A stretch of DNA of 64,000 nucleotides from Oscillospiraceae bacterium (lineage in GTDB: Bacteria > Bacillota > Clostridia > Oscillospirales > Ruminococcaceae). This document shows positions 55,255-61,858 of the stretch, in pieces. The translations under genes were made by a program, and so were the position numbers. The stretch is taken from assembly GCA_017435565.1 (NCBI GenBank), contig JAFSEU010000022.1:52509-116508 (forward strand), in the 5' to 3' direction. How positions within the stretch are numbered: the first letter of the stretch is position 1; each line of letters begins with the position of its first letter. The notes under the pieces are model-generated. The model was not told where the DNA came from. It searched no databases and worked only from the letters and a program-made list of their open reading frames with translations.

Positions 55255-55536
55255 ATGACAAAGACAGATTTGATCAAGGCTGTTGCTGAGACAGCTGCTT
55301 TCTCTAAGAAGGATTCTGAAAAGGCAGTTAACGCTGTTATCGATTCTATTACTGCTGCTCTTGTTGCAGGTGACAAGGTTCAGATCACAGGCTTCGGTAC
55401 ATTTGAAGTTCGCGAGCGCAAGGCTAAGGAAGCTATCAACCCCAGAGATCCTAAGGGCGCAAAGATCAAGATCGCAGCTAAGAAGGCTCCCGCTTTCAAG
55501 GCAGGCAAGGGTCTTAAGGACGCAGTTGCTAAGTAA
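55255..55536 (+). CDS. hup: HU family DNA-binding protein
   Basis: 93 residues, normal HU length. [25 protein letters not shown] opens it; [24 protein letters not shown] is the DNA-binding beta-arm. A bacterial nucleoid protein. Codons are strongly biased, as in highly expressed genes. Consensus promoter and terminator flank it. Confidence 0.96.
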   Translation: MTKTDLIKAVAETAAFSKKDSEKAVNAVIDSITAALVAGDKVQITGFGTFEVRERKAKEAINPRDPKGAKIKIAAKKAPAFKAGKGLKDAVAK

Positions 55537-55553
55537 TTTTACTTAAATTTATT

Positions 55554-55588
55554 AAAAGAGCTTTCGGTGCTTCCGAGGGCTCTTTTTT
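55554..55588 (+). terminator. Intrinsic terminator after HU
   Basis: AAGAGC...GCTCTT outer stem with inner TCGG/CCGA, then a T run. Confidence 0.88.
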
Positions 55589-55608
55589 ATTTGTGCAACA
55601 ATTACAAA

Positions 55609-55622
55609 TGAAAACGTTATCA
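55609..55622. promoter_or_regulatory. LacI/CcpA-type operator O1 of the second glycoside hydrolase
   Basis: TGAAAACGTTATCA fits TGWNANCGNTNWCA at every fixed position. It lies 44 bases upstream of the -35 box. Confidence 0.65.
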
Positions 55623-55665
55623 GAATGTACATTTCGCAGAAAATTATTTGAAGATAAAAACTAAG

Positions 55666-55694
55666 TTGAAAACCACCACTGATTATAGTATAAT
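55666..55694 (+). promoter_or_regulatory. Promoter of the second glycoside hydrolase gene
   Basis: TTGAAA (55666-55671), 17 bases, TATAAT (55689-55694). Confidence 0.8.
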
Positions 55695-55728
55695 TATATT
55701 GTATATTAGTATGCAAAAAATCACCTTT

Positions 55729-55742
55729 TGCTAACGGTAACA
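55729..55742. promoter_or_regulatory. LacI-type operator O2 in the transcript leader
   Basis: TGCTAACGGTAACA differs from the 14-base consensus at one position and is part of the near-palindrome TTTGCTAACGGTAACAAA. It lies about 28 bases after the expected transcript start. Confidence 0.6.
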
Positions 55743-55750
55743 AAGGGGAA

Positions 55751-55779
55751 CCGCACTCCTTGAATATGCGGAATTTTTT
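55751..55779 (+). promoter_or_regulatory. Possible attenuator hairpin in the leader
   Basis: CCGCA / TGCGG stem followed by AATTTTTTAT, just 21 bases before the start codon. Short stem; may be a weak terminator. Confidence 0.4.
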
Positions 55780-55799
55780 ATAAAAAGGAACGGTGAAAA

Positions 55800-58019
55800 A
55801 TGTTTAGAAAAGCATTTGCCGGAGTGGTCGCCTGCGTAATGGCAGTCGGCATCGGGTCTGCGCTTCCTGCCGCAGGTGCCGATTCATACAACGGCGTAAT
55901 CACAAACGCCACCAACAGCGACGGTGGATTTTCGTTTGATCTCAACTACCTTCTTCAAGGCACGGACTATACAATGTCCGACATTTATGGTGCAAAGGTT
56001 TACATTGAACCCGACCGTGATCTTTTCGCCTCATACGGTGCGGGCGGATGCGTAGCATTCAACGGTTATGTTTCCTCTTCACAATCAGTATGGGCTTCAA
56101 AAGAGTGGGGCGATGAAGGTGCCGAAAAGGAAATCTCATTCAGCTCGCTCGACAATTCAATCACTACTCTTTACACCTCAGCTCCCCTTTCCGATGACTA
56201 TATGGGAAATAACGCCAGCATTGATGTTCAGCTCTGGTGGGGTGCTGATATCACCATAAAGGGAGTTGACCTTCTCGGTTCCGGTGGAACCGTGCTCGAT
56301 ATCGACACAACCTTGGGCGGCTCGAAGGTTTATGAAGACGGTTCTCTTACCGCTGAATCAGGCGCTGTTTACACAAAATACACCTGTGACCTTCAGGCAA
56401 TGCTCACAGGTATGTCCTTTGGATATGATGATATCTATGGTCTCAAGCTCACGTTTGAATGTACCGACAAGAATGCTTTCTTCGATTCTGAAAGCGATAC
56501 ATACGGTGCAGGCGGTGAAATATGCCTGGCATATTACGACGGCTCCAGTCATTTGTGGGTTCCTTACAGCTTCCAGAATGTAGGAGCAGACAGTGAGGCT
56601 GATTTTACAATCAACACAACCTCCTGGACTTCAAGCTATGTTTCCGACACGCCCCTCATTGACTCTGTAACAACTTATGCAAGAGTTACAATGCAGCAGT
56701 ACTGGGGCACAGATCTCGTTCTCACAAAGGTTCAGTTCCTTGATGCAAACGGCGATTTGCTTGTTTCCGATGGTTCTGACAGCGCTGTACTGTATGACCT
56801 TGACAACGATGGTGATTTCGACGGCGCTGATATCAAGGCCGCAAAGACATTTGTTCTCGGCAAAAAATACGACGCTGCAAATATCAATGAAGCTGATGCA
56901 AATGCTGACGGTGTTATAAATGCAGCCGATGTTCTCATTCTTATGCGCCACGCTGTTGACAGCACAAGCGACAAGAGAATTTATGTAAACGGCACTGATT
57001 TTGTTACTGCAACCGGCGAAAAAGTCTGGATGAACGGTGTAAATACACCTTGGGACAACTGGAATGACTTCGGCGGAAACTTTGATTCTTCATTCTGGTC
57101 ACAGCACTTTGCAGAACTGAAAGCAAATGGTGCAAACTCAACAAGAATCTGGTTTGTCTGCAGCTGCGACAACAGCGGTGTTGTTGTTTCAAATAACGGC
57201 GCAACAGTAAATGTTACAACAAACTTCTGGAACGATTGTGATGAAATTTTCAGAATTGCAGAAGAAAACGGAATTTACATAATGGCAACAGTGATGTCAT
57301 TTGACTGCTACAAGAACACATACTCTAACTATGAAAACTGGAGAGGTATGATCAACAGCACAGCCAATATAGACAATTTTGTTGATACCTTTATCGTTCC
57401 TTTTGCTCAAAGATATGCTGATTGTGATTATCTCTGGGCAATCGACCTCTGCAACGAGCCAGAATGGGCAATCGAAGGCGAAAACTCCGACGGTGCATAC
57501 AACAACGCCGGCATCAGAATGACTGATTACGACTACTACTTTGCAAAGGCTTCCGCTGCAATTCACGAAAACAGTGAGATTCTTGTAACAGTAGGCTTCG
57601 GTATGGTTGCATACAACTCCGACAATTACACAGCAACCTCTTCAAAGGAATATGGAAACCACGGTTCTGACGCTAACTTGCAGAGCTATACCGGCGATTC
57701 AGACTCCTACCTTGATTTCTATTCACCTCACTACTATTCATGGCAGGACAGCTGGATGGGTGATGCTATTTCAAAGACTCCCGAAGGTTGGGGTCTCGAC
57801 GGCACAAAGCCCGTAGTCCTTGGTGAATTCCCTGCACAGACTACAAACAACCGCACACTTGCTCAGATGTATGAAGCTCTTTACAACAACGGATACAACG
57901 GCGCTCTCTGCTGGACATCAAACGGTGTTGACTCATACGGTGGAACTTCTATTGTTTATCCCGCACTCAAGGCAATGTATGCAATTATTCCTGAGTTGAT
58001 TTTCCCTTTTGAAAACTAA
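55800..58019 (+). CDS. Secreted dockerin glycoside hydrolase (clan GH-A, GH5-like)
   Basis: 739 residues. Signal peptide (1-27), two related beta-rich modules (about 30-175 and 190-325) resembling carbohydrate-binding modules, a dockerin (DLDNDGDFDGADIKAAKTFVL and DANADGVINAADVLILMRHAV, about 335-390), and a C-terminal barrel. The barrel's acid/base glutamate is in DLCNEPEWA and its nucleophile in VVLGEFPAQ; GVNTPWDNWNDFGG opens it. It could be a mannanase or endoglucanase of GH5; subfamily is uncertain. The module order is the same as in the 23663-25771 enzyme. Two LacI-type operators and a promoter precede it, and a terminator follows. Confidence 0.88.
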   Translation: MFRKAFAGVVACVMAVGIGSALPAAGADSYNGVITNATNSDGGFSFDLNYLLQGTDYTMSDIYGAKVYIEPDRDLFASYGAGGCVAFNGYVSSSQSVWASKEWGDEGAEKEISFSSLDNSITTLYTSAPLSDDYMGNNASIDVQLWWGADITIKGVDLLGSGGTVLDIDTTLGGSKVYEDGSLTAESGAVYTKYTCDLQAMLTGMSFGYDDIYGLKLTFECTDKNAFFDSESDTYGAGGEICLAYYDGSSHLWVPYSFQNVGADSEADFTINTTSWTSSYVSDTPLIDSVTTYARVTMQQYWGTDLVLTKVQFLDANGDLLVSDGSDSAVLYDLDNDGDFDGADIKAAKTFVLGKKYDAANINEADANADGVINAADVLILMRHAVDSTSDKRIYVNGTDFVTATGEKVWMNGVNTPWDNWNDFGGNFDSSFWSQHFAELKANGANSTRIWFVCSCDNSGVVVSNNGATVNVTTNFWNDCDEIFRIAEENGIYIMATVMSFDCYKNTYSNYENWRGMINSTANIDNFVDTFIVPFAQRYADCDYLWAIDLCNEPEWAIEGENSDGAYNNAGIRMTDYDYYFAKASAAIHENSEILVTVGFGMVAYNSDNYTATSSKEYGNHGSDANLQSYTGDSDSYLDFYSPHYYSWQDSWMGDAISKTPEGWGLDGTKPVVLGEFPAQTTNNRTLAQMYEALYNNGYNGALCWTSNGVDSYGGTSIVYPALKAMYAIIPELIFPFEN

Positions 58020-58025
58020 AATCTT

Positions 58026-58059
58026 AAAGCCGCACACTATTTTGTTGTGCGGCTTTTTT
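58026..58059 (+). terminator. Intrinsic terminator after the glycoside hydrolase
   Basis: AAAGCCGCACA / TGTGCGGCTTT followed by a T run. Confidence 0.88.
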
Positions 58060-58085
58060 GTGCTAAAAATATGTCTGTAATGTGC

Positions 58086-58114
58086 TTGACTTAAAGCGAA
58101 AAATCTTATATAAT
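58086..58114 (+). promoter_or_regulatory. Promoter of the orphan binding lipoprotein
   Basis: TTGACT (58086-58091), 17-base spacer, TATAAT (58109-58114). Confidence 0.85.
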
Positions 58115-58148
58115 TAGTTTATATAAATTATTATGGAGGATTATTATA

Positions 58149-59585
58149 ATGAATACTACCAAGAAGCTTCTTGCAATGCTCCTCGCCATTTCAGTATGCG
58201 CTCCTTTCTGCGCTTGCGGCAAGGATGATGAGAGCAGCTCAAGCAGCAGCTCTTCTGTTTCTGTTGCTGAACGTGATGAAAGCCAGCAGGAAACTCTCAA
58301 GAGCGTTACCGAGCGCTTTACTGATTATCTCATTGAGAATGAAGGCTATGCATCCGCAGAAGATATCAAACTTGAAAATCCCACAATCAAATGGCTTTCG
58401 TGGTGGGACATCAACCCCCAGAACGACGGTGATACAATTTCAACCGACCTTCAGCTCTTCCAGGACGTTTACGGCGGCACAGTTGAATATCATGTAACTG
58501 AATGGGGTGCGCGTTTTGATACTTTGGCAACATCAATTATCGGCGGCGAGGGAATCGACTTCTTCTCAGCCTGTGACCCTGATATTTTCCCGAAAACAGC
58601 TATTAAAGGTCAGTTTGTTCCTTTCGATGATTATATCGACCTTGAATCAGAGCTTTGGGAAGACACAAGCGAATTCTGCGATATGTTTACTTATGACGGC
58701 GGACATTACGTCGCAGTTTGTGATGTAGGCCCTGCTGCAATGTGCATTTACAACAAAAACACAATTTCTTCCAACGGTCTTCCCGACCCCGCAGAGCTTT
58801 ACAGAAACGACGAATGGAACTGGGACACATTTAAGGAGCTTTGTGAGTCTTTTGTTTCACTCAGCGACACTAACTATGGTATCGACAGCTGGTATTACGA
58901 AGATGCGCTTGTATATACCTGTGGTGATACTCTTATCACTTTGAACGACGGATTTATCGAAAGCAACCTTTACAGCACAAATATTGAACGTGCTCAGAAC
59001 TTCCTTTATGATCTTTCAACCAGCACAAACGTATATCTTCCCAGAGCAAACTACAACTGGACTGTACAGCCCCAGATGCTCGGCGAAGGCAATCTCCTTT
59101 TCTATGTATCCTATAACTGGGATCTCGGAAAAAGTGCTATTGAACAGTACGGCGGAACTGAAAATGTAATGATTGTTCCTATGCCCCGCGACCCCGAAGC
59201 CGATGAATATTATCATCATTGCTCAATTACCGCTTACTCTTTTGTAAAAAACGGACAGAATCCCGAAGGCGTTGCTGCTTATCTCACAGCAAAGAAATAT
59301 GCTCAGCAAACTGAAGAGCTTCAGGAAATCTCAATTCAGGATCAGAGAGACAGCGGTTGGTCTGACGAGATGATTGAAATGTATGCTGATATCAAGGAAA
59401 TGGTTCTTGAAAATCCTGTATATGACTTCTCTCAGGGATGCAGTGCCGATCTTCAGGCTCTTATCACCGAAGGTCAGCGTGCTGCTGCAACCGGTATCAC
59501 CTGGACAGAAAAGAGAACTGAAATTGAAACAGCCTTCCAGACTGAAATTGATGCTGTAAATGCTCAATCAGCCGAGGGAGAATAA
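58149..59585 (+). CDS. Extracellular solute-binding lipoprotein (orphan)
   Basis: 478 residues. Signal peptide with lipobox FCAC (Cys about 23) and a serine linker. The mature domain (IKWLSWWDINPQND...VTEWGARFDTLATSIIGGEGIDFF) is a family-1 type carbohydrate-binding protein. No permease or ATPase gene is adjacent; it has its own promoter and terminator. It may deliver sugars released by the upstream glycoside hydrolase to a transporter encoded elsewhere, or act as a sensor. TGGAGG precedes the ATG. Confidence 0.88.
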   Translation: MNTTKKLLAMLLAISVCAPFCACGKDDESSSSSSSSVSVAERDESQQETLKSVTERFTDYLIENEGYASAEDIKLENPTIKWLSWWDINPQNDGDTISTDLQLFQDVYGGTVEYHVTEWGARFDTLATSIIGGEGIDFFSACDPDIFPKTAIKGQFVPFDDYIDLESELWEDTSEFCDMFTYDGGHYVAVCDVGPAAMCIYNKNTISSNGLPDPAELYRNDEWNWDTFKELCESFVSLSDTNYGIDSWYYEDALVYTCGDTLITLNDGFIESNLYSTNIERAQNFLYDLSTSTNVYLPRANYNWTVQPQMLGEGNLLFYVSYNWDLGKSAIEQYGGTENVMIVPMPRDPEADEYYHHCSITAYSFVKNGQNPEGVAAYLTAKKYAQQTEELQEISIQDQRDSGWSDEMIEMYADIKEMVLENPVYDFSQGCSADLQALITEGQRAAATGITWTEKRTEIETAFQTEIDAVNAQSAEGE

Positions 59586-59597
59586 AACTAATTCAAT

Positions 59598-59636
59598 AAA
59601 AAAGCGTTCAGAAATAATCTGAACGCTTTTTATTTT
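59598..59636 (+). terminator. Intrinsic terminator after the binding lipoprotein
   Basis: AAAAGCGTTCAGA / TCTGAACGCTTTT followed by T-rich DNA. Confidence 0.9.
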
Positions 59637-59715
59637 ACAATGTTTTCAAGTTATAATTTTTTTGAAAATGCAAATAACATTACTGCGGAAAGAATTCCGC
59701 AGAAAGGGCAAAACA

Positions 59716-60438
59716 ATGAAACTGAGAACGTTTTTGACCTCAATCTGCATTGCCTTTTCAGCATTATCAATTAAGAGTGAAGCAGCAGGCTTTGGTCTTG
59801 GAAAGAATGTCGATTCACAAAATCGTCCTTTAGATGCCGTCAGCTTCAATGAACAATATGAATCTGACAATGCATATGCGCTTACAAGTGATGAACGCCG
59901 CATTTTGCTAACGTTCGACCAAGGATACGAGAACGGTTTTACAGCACAGATTCTCGACACGCTAAAAGAAAAGAACGTTACTGCCATTTTCTTTCTCACA
60001 GGCGATTATGCAAAGAGCGAGACTGACCTTGTCAACCGAATGATCGACGAAGGCCATATTATCGGAAATCACTCAATGACGCATTCATCATTTTCAGAAA
60101 TCTCAAAGGATGCTATGGTCGAAGAAATCAAATCGCTTCACGACTACGTTCTTGACAAGTATGATTATGAGATGCAGTATTTCAGATTTCCGTGCGGAGA
60201 TTACACCGAAGAAAGCATCAATTGCGTGAATGAGCTTGGATATAAAACACTCTTCTGGAGCTTTGCTTACGTCGACTGGTATACCGACAATCAACCGGAT
60301 ATCGACGAATCAATGTGCAAGCTGTGCTCGGGTGCACATCCCGGAGCAATCTATTTGCTGCATTCGGTGTCTTCAACCAATGCGCAAATTCTCGGCGATG
60401 TAATCGACAACCTCAGAGCGCAAGGCTACACTCTGTAA
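59716..60438 (+). CDS. Secreted polysaccharide deacetylase (NodB; PdaA-like)
   Basis: 240 residues with a signal peptide (about 1-24). The NodB core has ILLTFDQGYENGFTAQIL (catalytic Asp), the zinc ligands in GNHSMTHSSFSE and the RFPCGDYTEES motif. The GYENG variant and overall length are like PdaA-type enzymes that de-N-acetylate muramic acid in spore cortex. Cortex modification is inferred; a general peptidoglycan deacetylase is also possible. AAAGGG precedes the ATG at 59716. Confidence 0.87.
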   Translation: MKLRTFLTSICIAFSALSIKSEAAGFGLGKNVDSQNRPLDAVSFNEQYESDNAYALTSDERRILLTFDQGYENGFTAQILDTLKEKNVTAIFFLTGDYAKSETDLVNRMIDEGHIIGNHSMTHSSFSEISKDAMVEEIKSLHDYVLDKYDYEMQYFRFPCGDYTEESINCVNELGYKTLFWSFAYVDWYTDNQPDIDESMCKLCSGAHPGAIYLLHSVSSTNAQILGDVIDNLRAQGYTL

Positions 60439-60467
60439 TGCTGCGCCGCATCAAAAGAATGATGCGG

Positions 60468-60779
60468 CTACATATCCCGTCCGTCCCAAAGATATTTTTG
60501 CAGATTTACCTTTCCGTCAATCACTTCGATTCCCTCAGACATCAGCAACTCAGCCTGACGATTACTGCCACCGAACACAAAAGCCTGAGATGTTTCACCA
60601 AAGCGATTTACAACCCTATGGCATGGAATCCGTGATGGGTCAGGATTCACGTGAAGTGCATAGCCTACTACTTGCGACCAATGTCGATTACCGGCATATA
60701 GTGCTACCTGACCATATGTTGCGACCTTGCCTCTTGGTATTTTCTCAACAACGCTGTAAATTTTTTCAAAAGTGTTCAT
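60468..60779 (-). CDS. MGMT family DNA-repair protein (C-domain only)
   Basis: 103 residues, only the C-terminal active domain of methylguanine methyltransferases. The reactive cysteine is kept in IPCHRVV, unlike alkyltransferase-like proteins that replace it; the DNA-binding helix (GKVATYGQVALYAG) and the RQAELLMSEGIEV end are present. It could be a short alkyltransferase or a lesion-marking protein. Convergent with the deacetylase; a GCCGCATC/GATGCGGC hairpin (60445-60468) lies between. Confidence 0.85.
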   Translation of the reverse strand: MNTFEKIYSVVEKIPRGKVATYGQVALYAGNRHWSQVVGYALHVNPDPSRIPCHRVVNRFGETSQAFVFGGSNRQAELLMSEGIEVIDGKVNLQKYLWDGRDM

Positions 60780-60810
60780 AGCTCACCTCAATGTTATTAT
60801 GTACACATTT

Positions 60811-60845
60811 TCAAAAATAAAACGCTCCCTAAAATAGGGAGCGTT
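60811..60845 (-). terminator. Intrinsic terminator of the anchored cohesin gene
   Basis: AACGCTCCCT / AGGGAGCGTT hairpin with a T-rich tail on the minus strand. Confidence 0.88.
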
Positions 60846-60869
60846 AATTTTTCAAGTCAAGAAAACGAA

Positions 60870-61769
60870 TTAGTCGTTCTTCTTCTTGATAACTACTGCA
60901 GCAGCAGAACCGATTACGCCAAGGAGAGCGATTGCAGCGATAGGAGCTTCAACGCCTGTTGCAGGGCTTGAATCAGCAGCAGTAGTTGTTGTTGTAGTTG
61001 TTGTTGTAGTTGTTGTAGCAACTGCAGATGTAGCATCTGTAGCAACTGTAGTTGTTGTAGCAGCAGCAACTGTAGTTGTTGTAGCAGCAGCTGTTGTAGT
61101 TGTTGTAGCCTTTGTTGTAGTTGTTGTTGTTGTAGTTGTTGTTACAACAGGATCAGAAATCTTGATGAAACCATTTTCCCAGTTTGTGATGTAGCAGTAA
61201 TCGCCGAGAGCGATATCATCGTTCTTTGCGTTTTCGAGGTTCTTAACATCCCACCACTTGATGTTGAAGAGGTCGCCTTCAGCAGCATCCTGAGGAACAT
61301 CAAATGTCATTGTGAAGAAGTTGATTTCATCACCTGTCAAAGCGTTTGAAGCATAACCGAGAGCCTGAACAACACCTACGGGGTTATTTGTCAAACCACT
61401 GAGCTCAACAGACCATTTCTTATAGTTGATGTTTTCATCAGTATCAAGTGCCAAAGAACCGCCGTTTGCTACTTCGCTATCAGTTGCAAGAGCGTCATAA
61501 CCATTGGGCTGGCAATCAGCATAATAGAGGAACTTGGAGTTCCAGCTGTCAATACCGTAAGTAGCACCAGTTACATAAACACGTACATCGACCTGATAAT
61601 CATTTTCCTGAAGCTCGTCAAGTGTCAATTCAACCTGTTCAATGTGAAGTGTTACAGGCGTTGCTTCAATTTCAGCCTGTGTAGCTGAAGCGGGTACTGC
61701 AAGTGCTGCTGCAGAAACTGCGAGTGTTGCTGCGCAAGCAAATGCCTTTGAAATAAGTTTTTTCATCAT
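60870..61769 (-). CDS. Cell-wall anchored cohesin-like protein with sorting signal
   Basis: 299 residues. Signal peptide (about 1-29), a beta-sandwich domain (about 34-205) with the spacing of a cohesin (resembling ScaE-type anchors of Ruminococcus), a long linker of threonine and alanine runs, then SPATG, a hydrophobic helix and a KKKND tail. This end is a sortase signal with a variant motif in place of LPxTG. It should fix a dockerin-bearing scaffold to the wall. The ATG at 61769 follows AAAGGA. The linker DNA is a simple GTTGTAGTTGTT repeat. Confidence 0.82.
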   Translation of the reverse strand: MMKKLISKAFACAATLAVSAAALAVPASATQAEIEATPVTLHIEQVELTLDELQENDYQVDVRVYVTGATYGIDSWNSKFLYYADCQPNGYDALATDSEVANGGSLALDTDENINYKKWSVELSGLTNNPVGVVQALGYASNALTGDEINFFTMTFDVPQDAAEGDLFNIKWWDVKNLENAKNDDIALGDYCYITNWENGFIKISDPVVTTTTTTTTTTKATTTTTAAATTTTVAAATTTTVATDATSAVATTTTTTTTTTTTAADSSPATGVEAPIAAIALLGVIGSAAAVVIKKKND

Positions 61770-61801
61770 TTCATTTCCTTTCATTGAAAAATATATCTTC
61801 A

Positions 61802-61831
61802 TCTGCGGGCATATTCTGTATACCCGCAGAA
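61802..61831 (-). terminator. Possible terminator after the scaffoldin gene
   Basis: CTGCGGG / CCCGCAG hairpin downstream of the scaffoldin stop; the T tract is interrupted. Confidence 0.5.
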
Positions 61832-61858
61832 TGTAAGATCAAGTATTATTCGGACAAA

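Noticed and set aside
55695..55799. c-di-GMP or similar riboswitch
   Set aside because: The leader is too short and lacks the conserved core bases of the riboswitch classes I know.
60980..61145. Short tandem repeats resembling a CRISPR or microsatellite array
   Set aside because: They are threonine/alanine codons in the linker of the anchored protein; no spacers. The same holds at 62715-62815 and 63240-63350.
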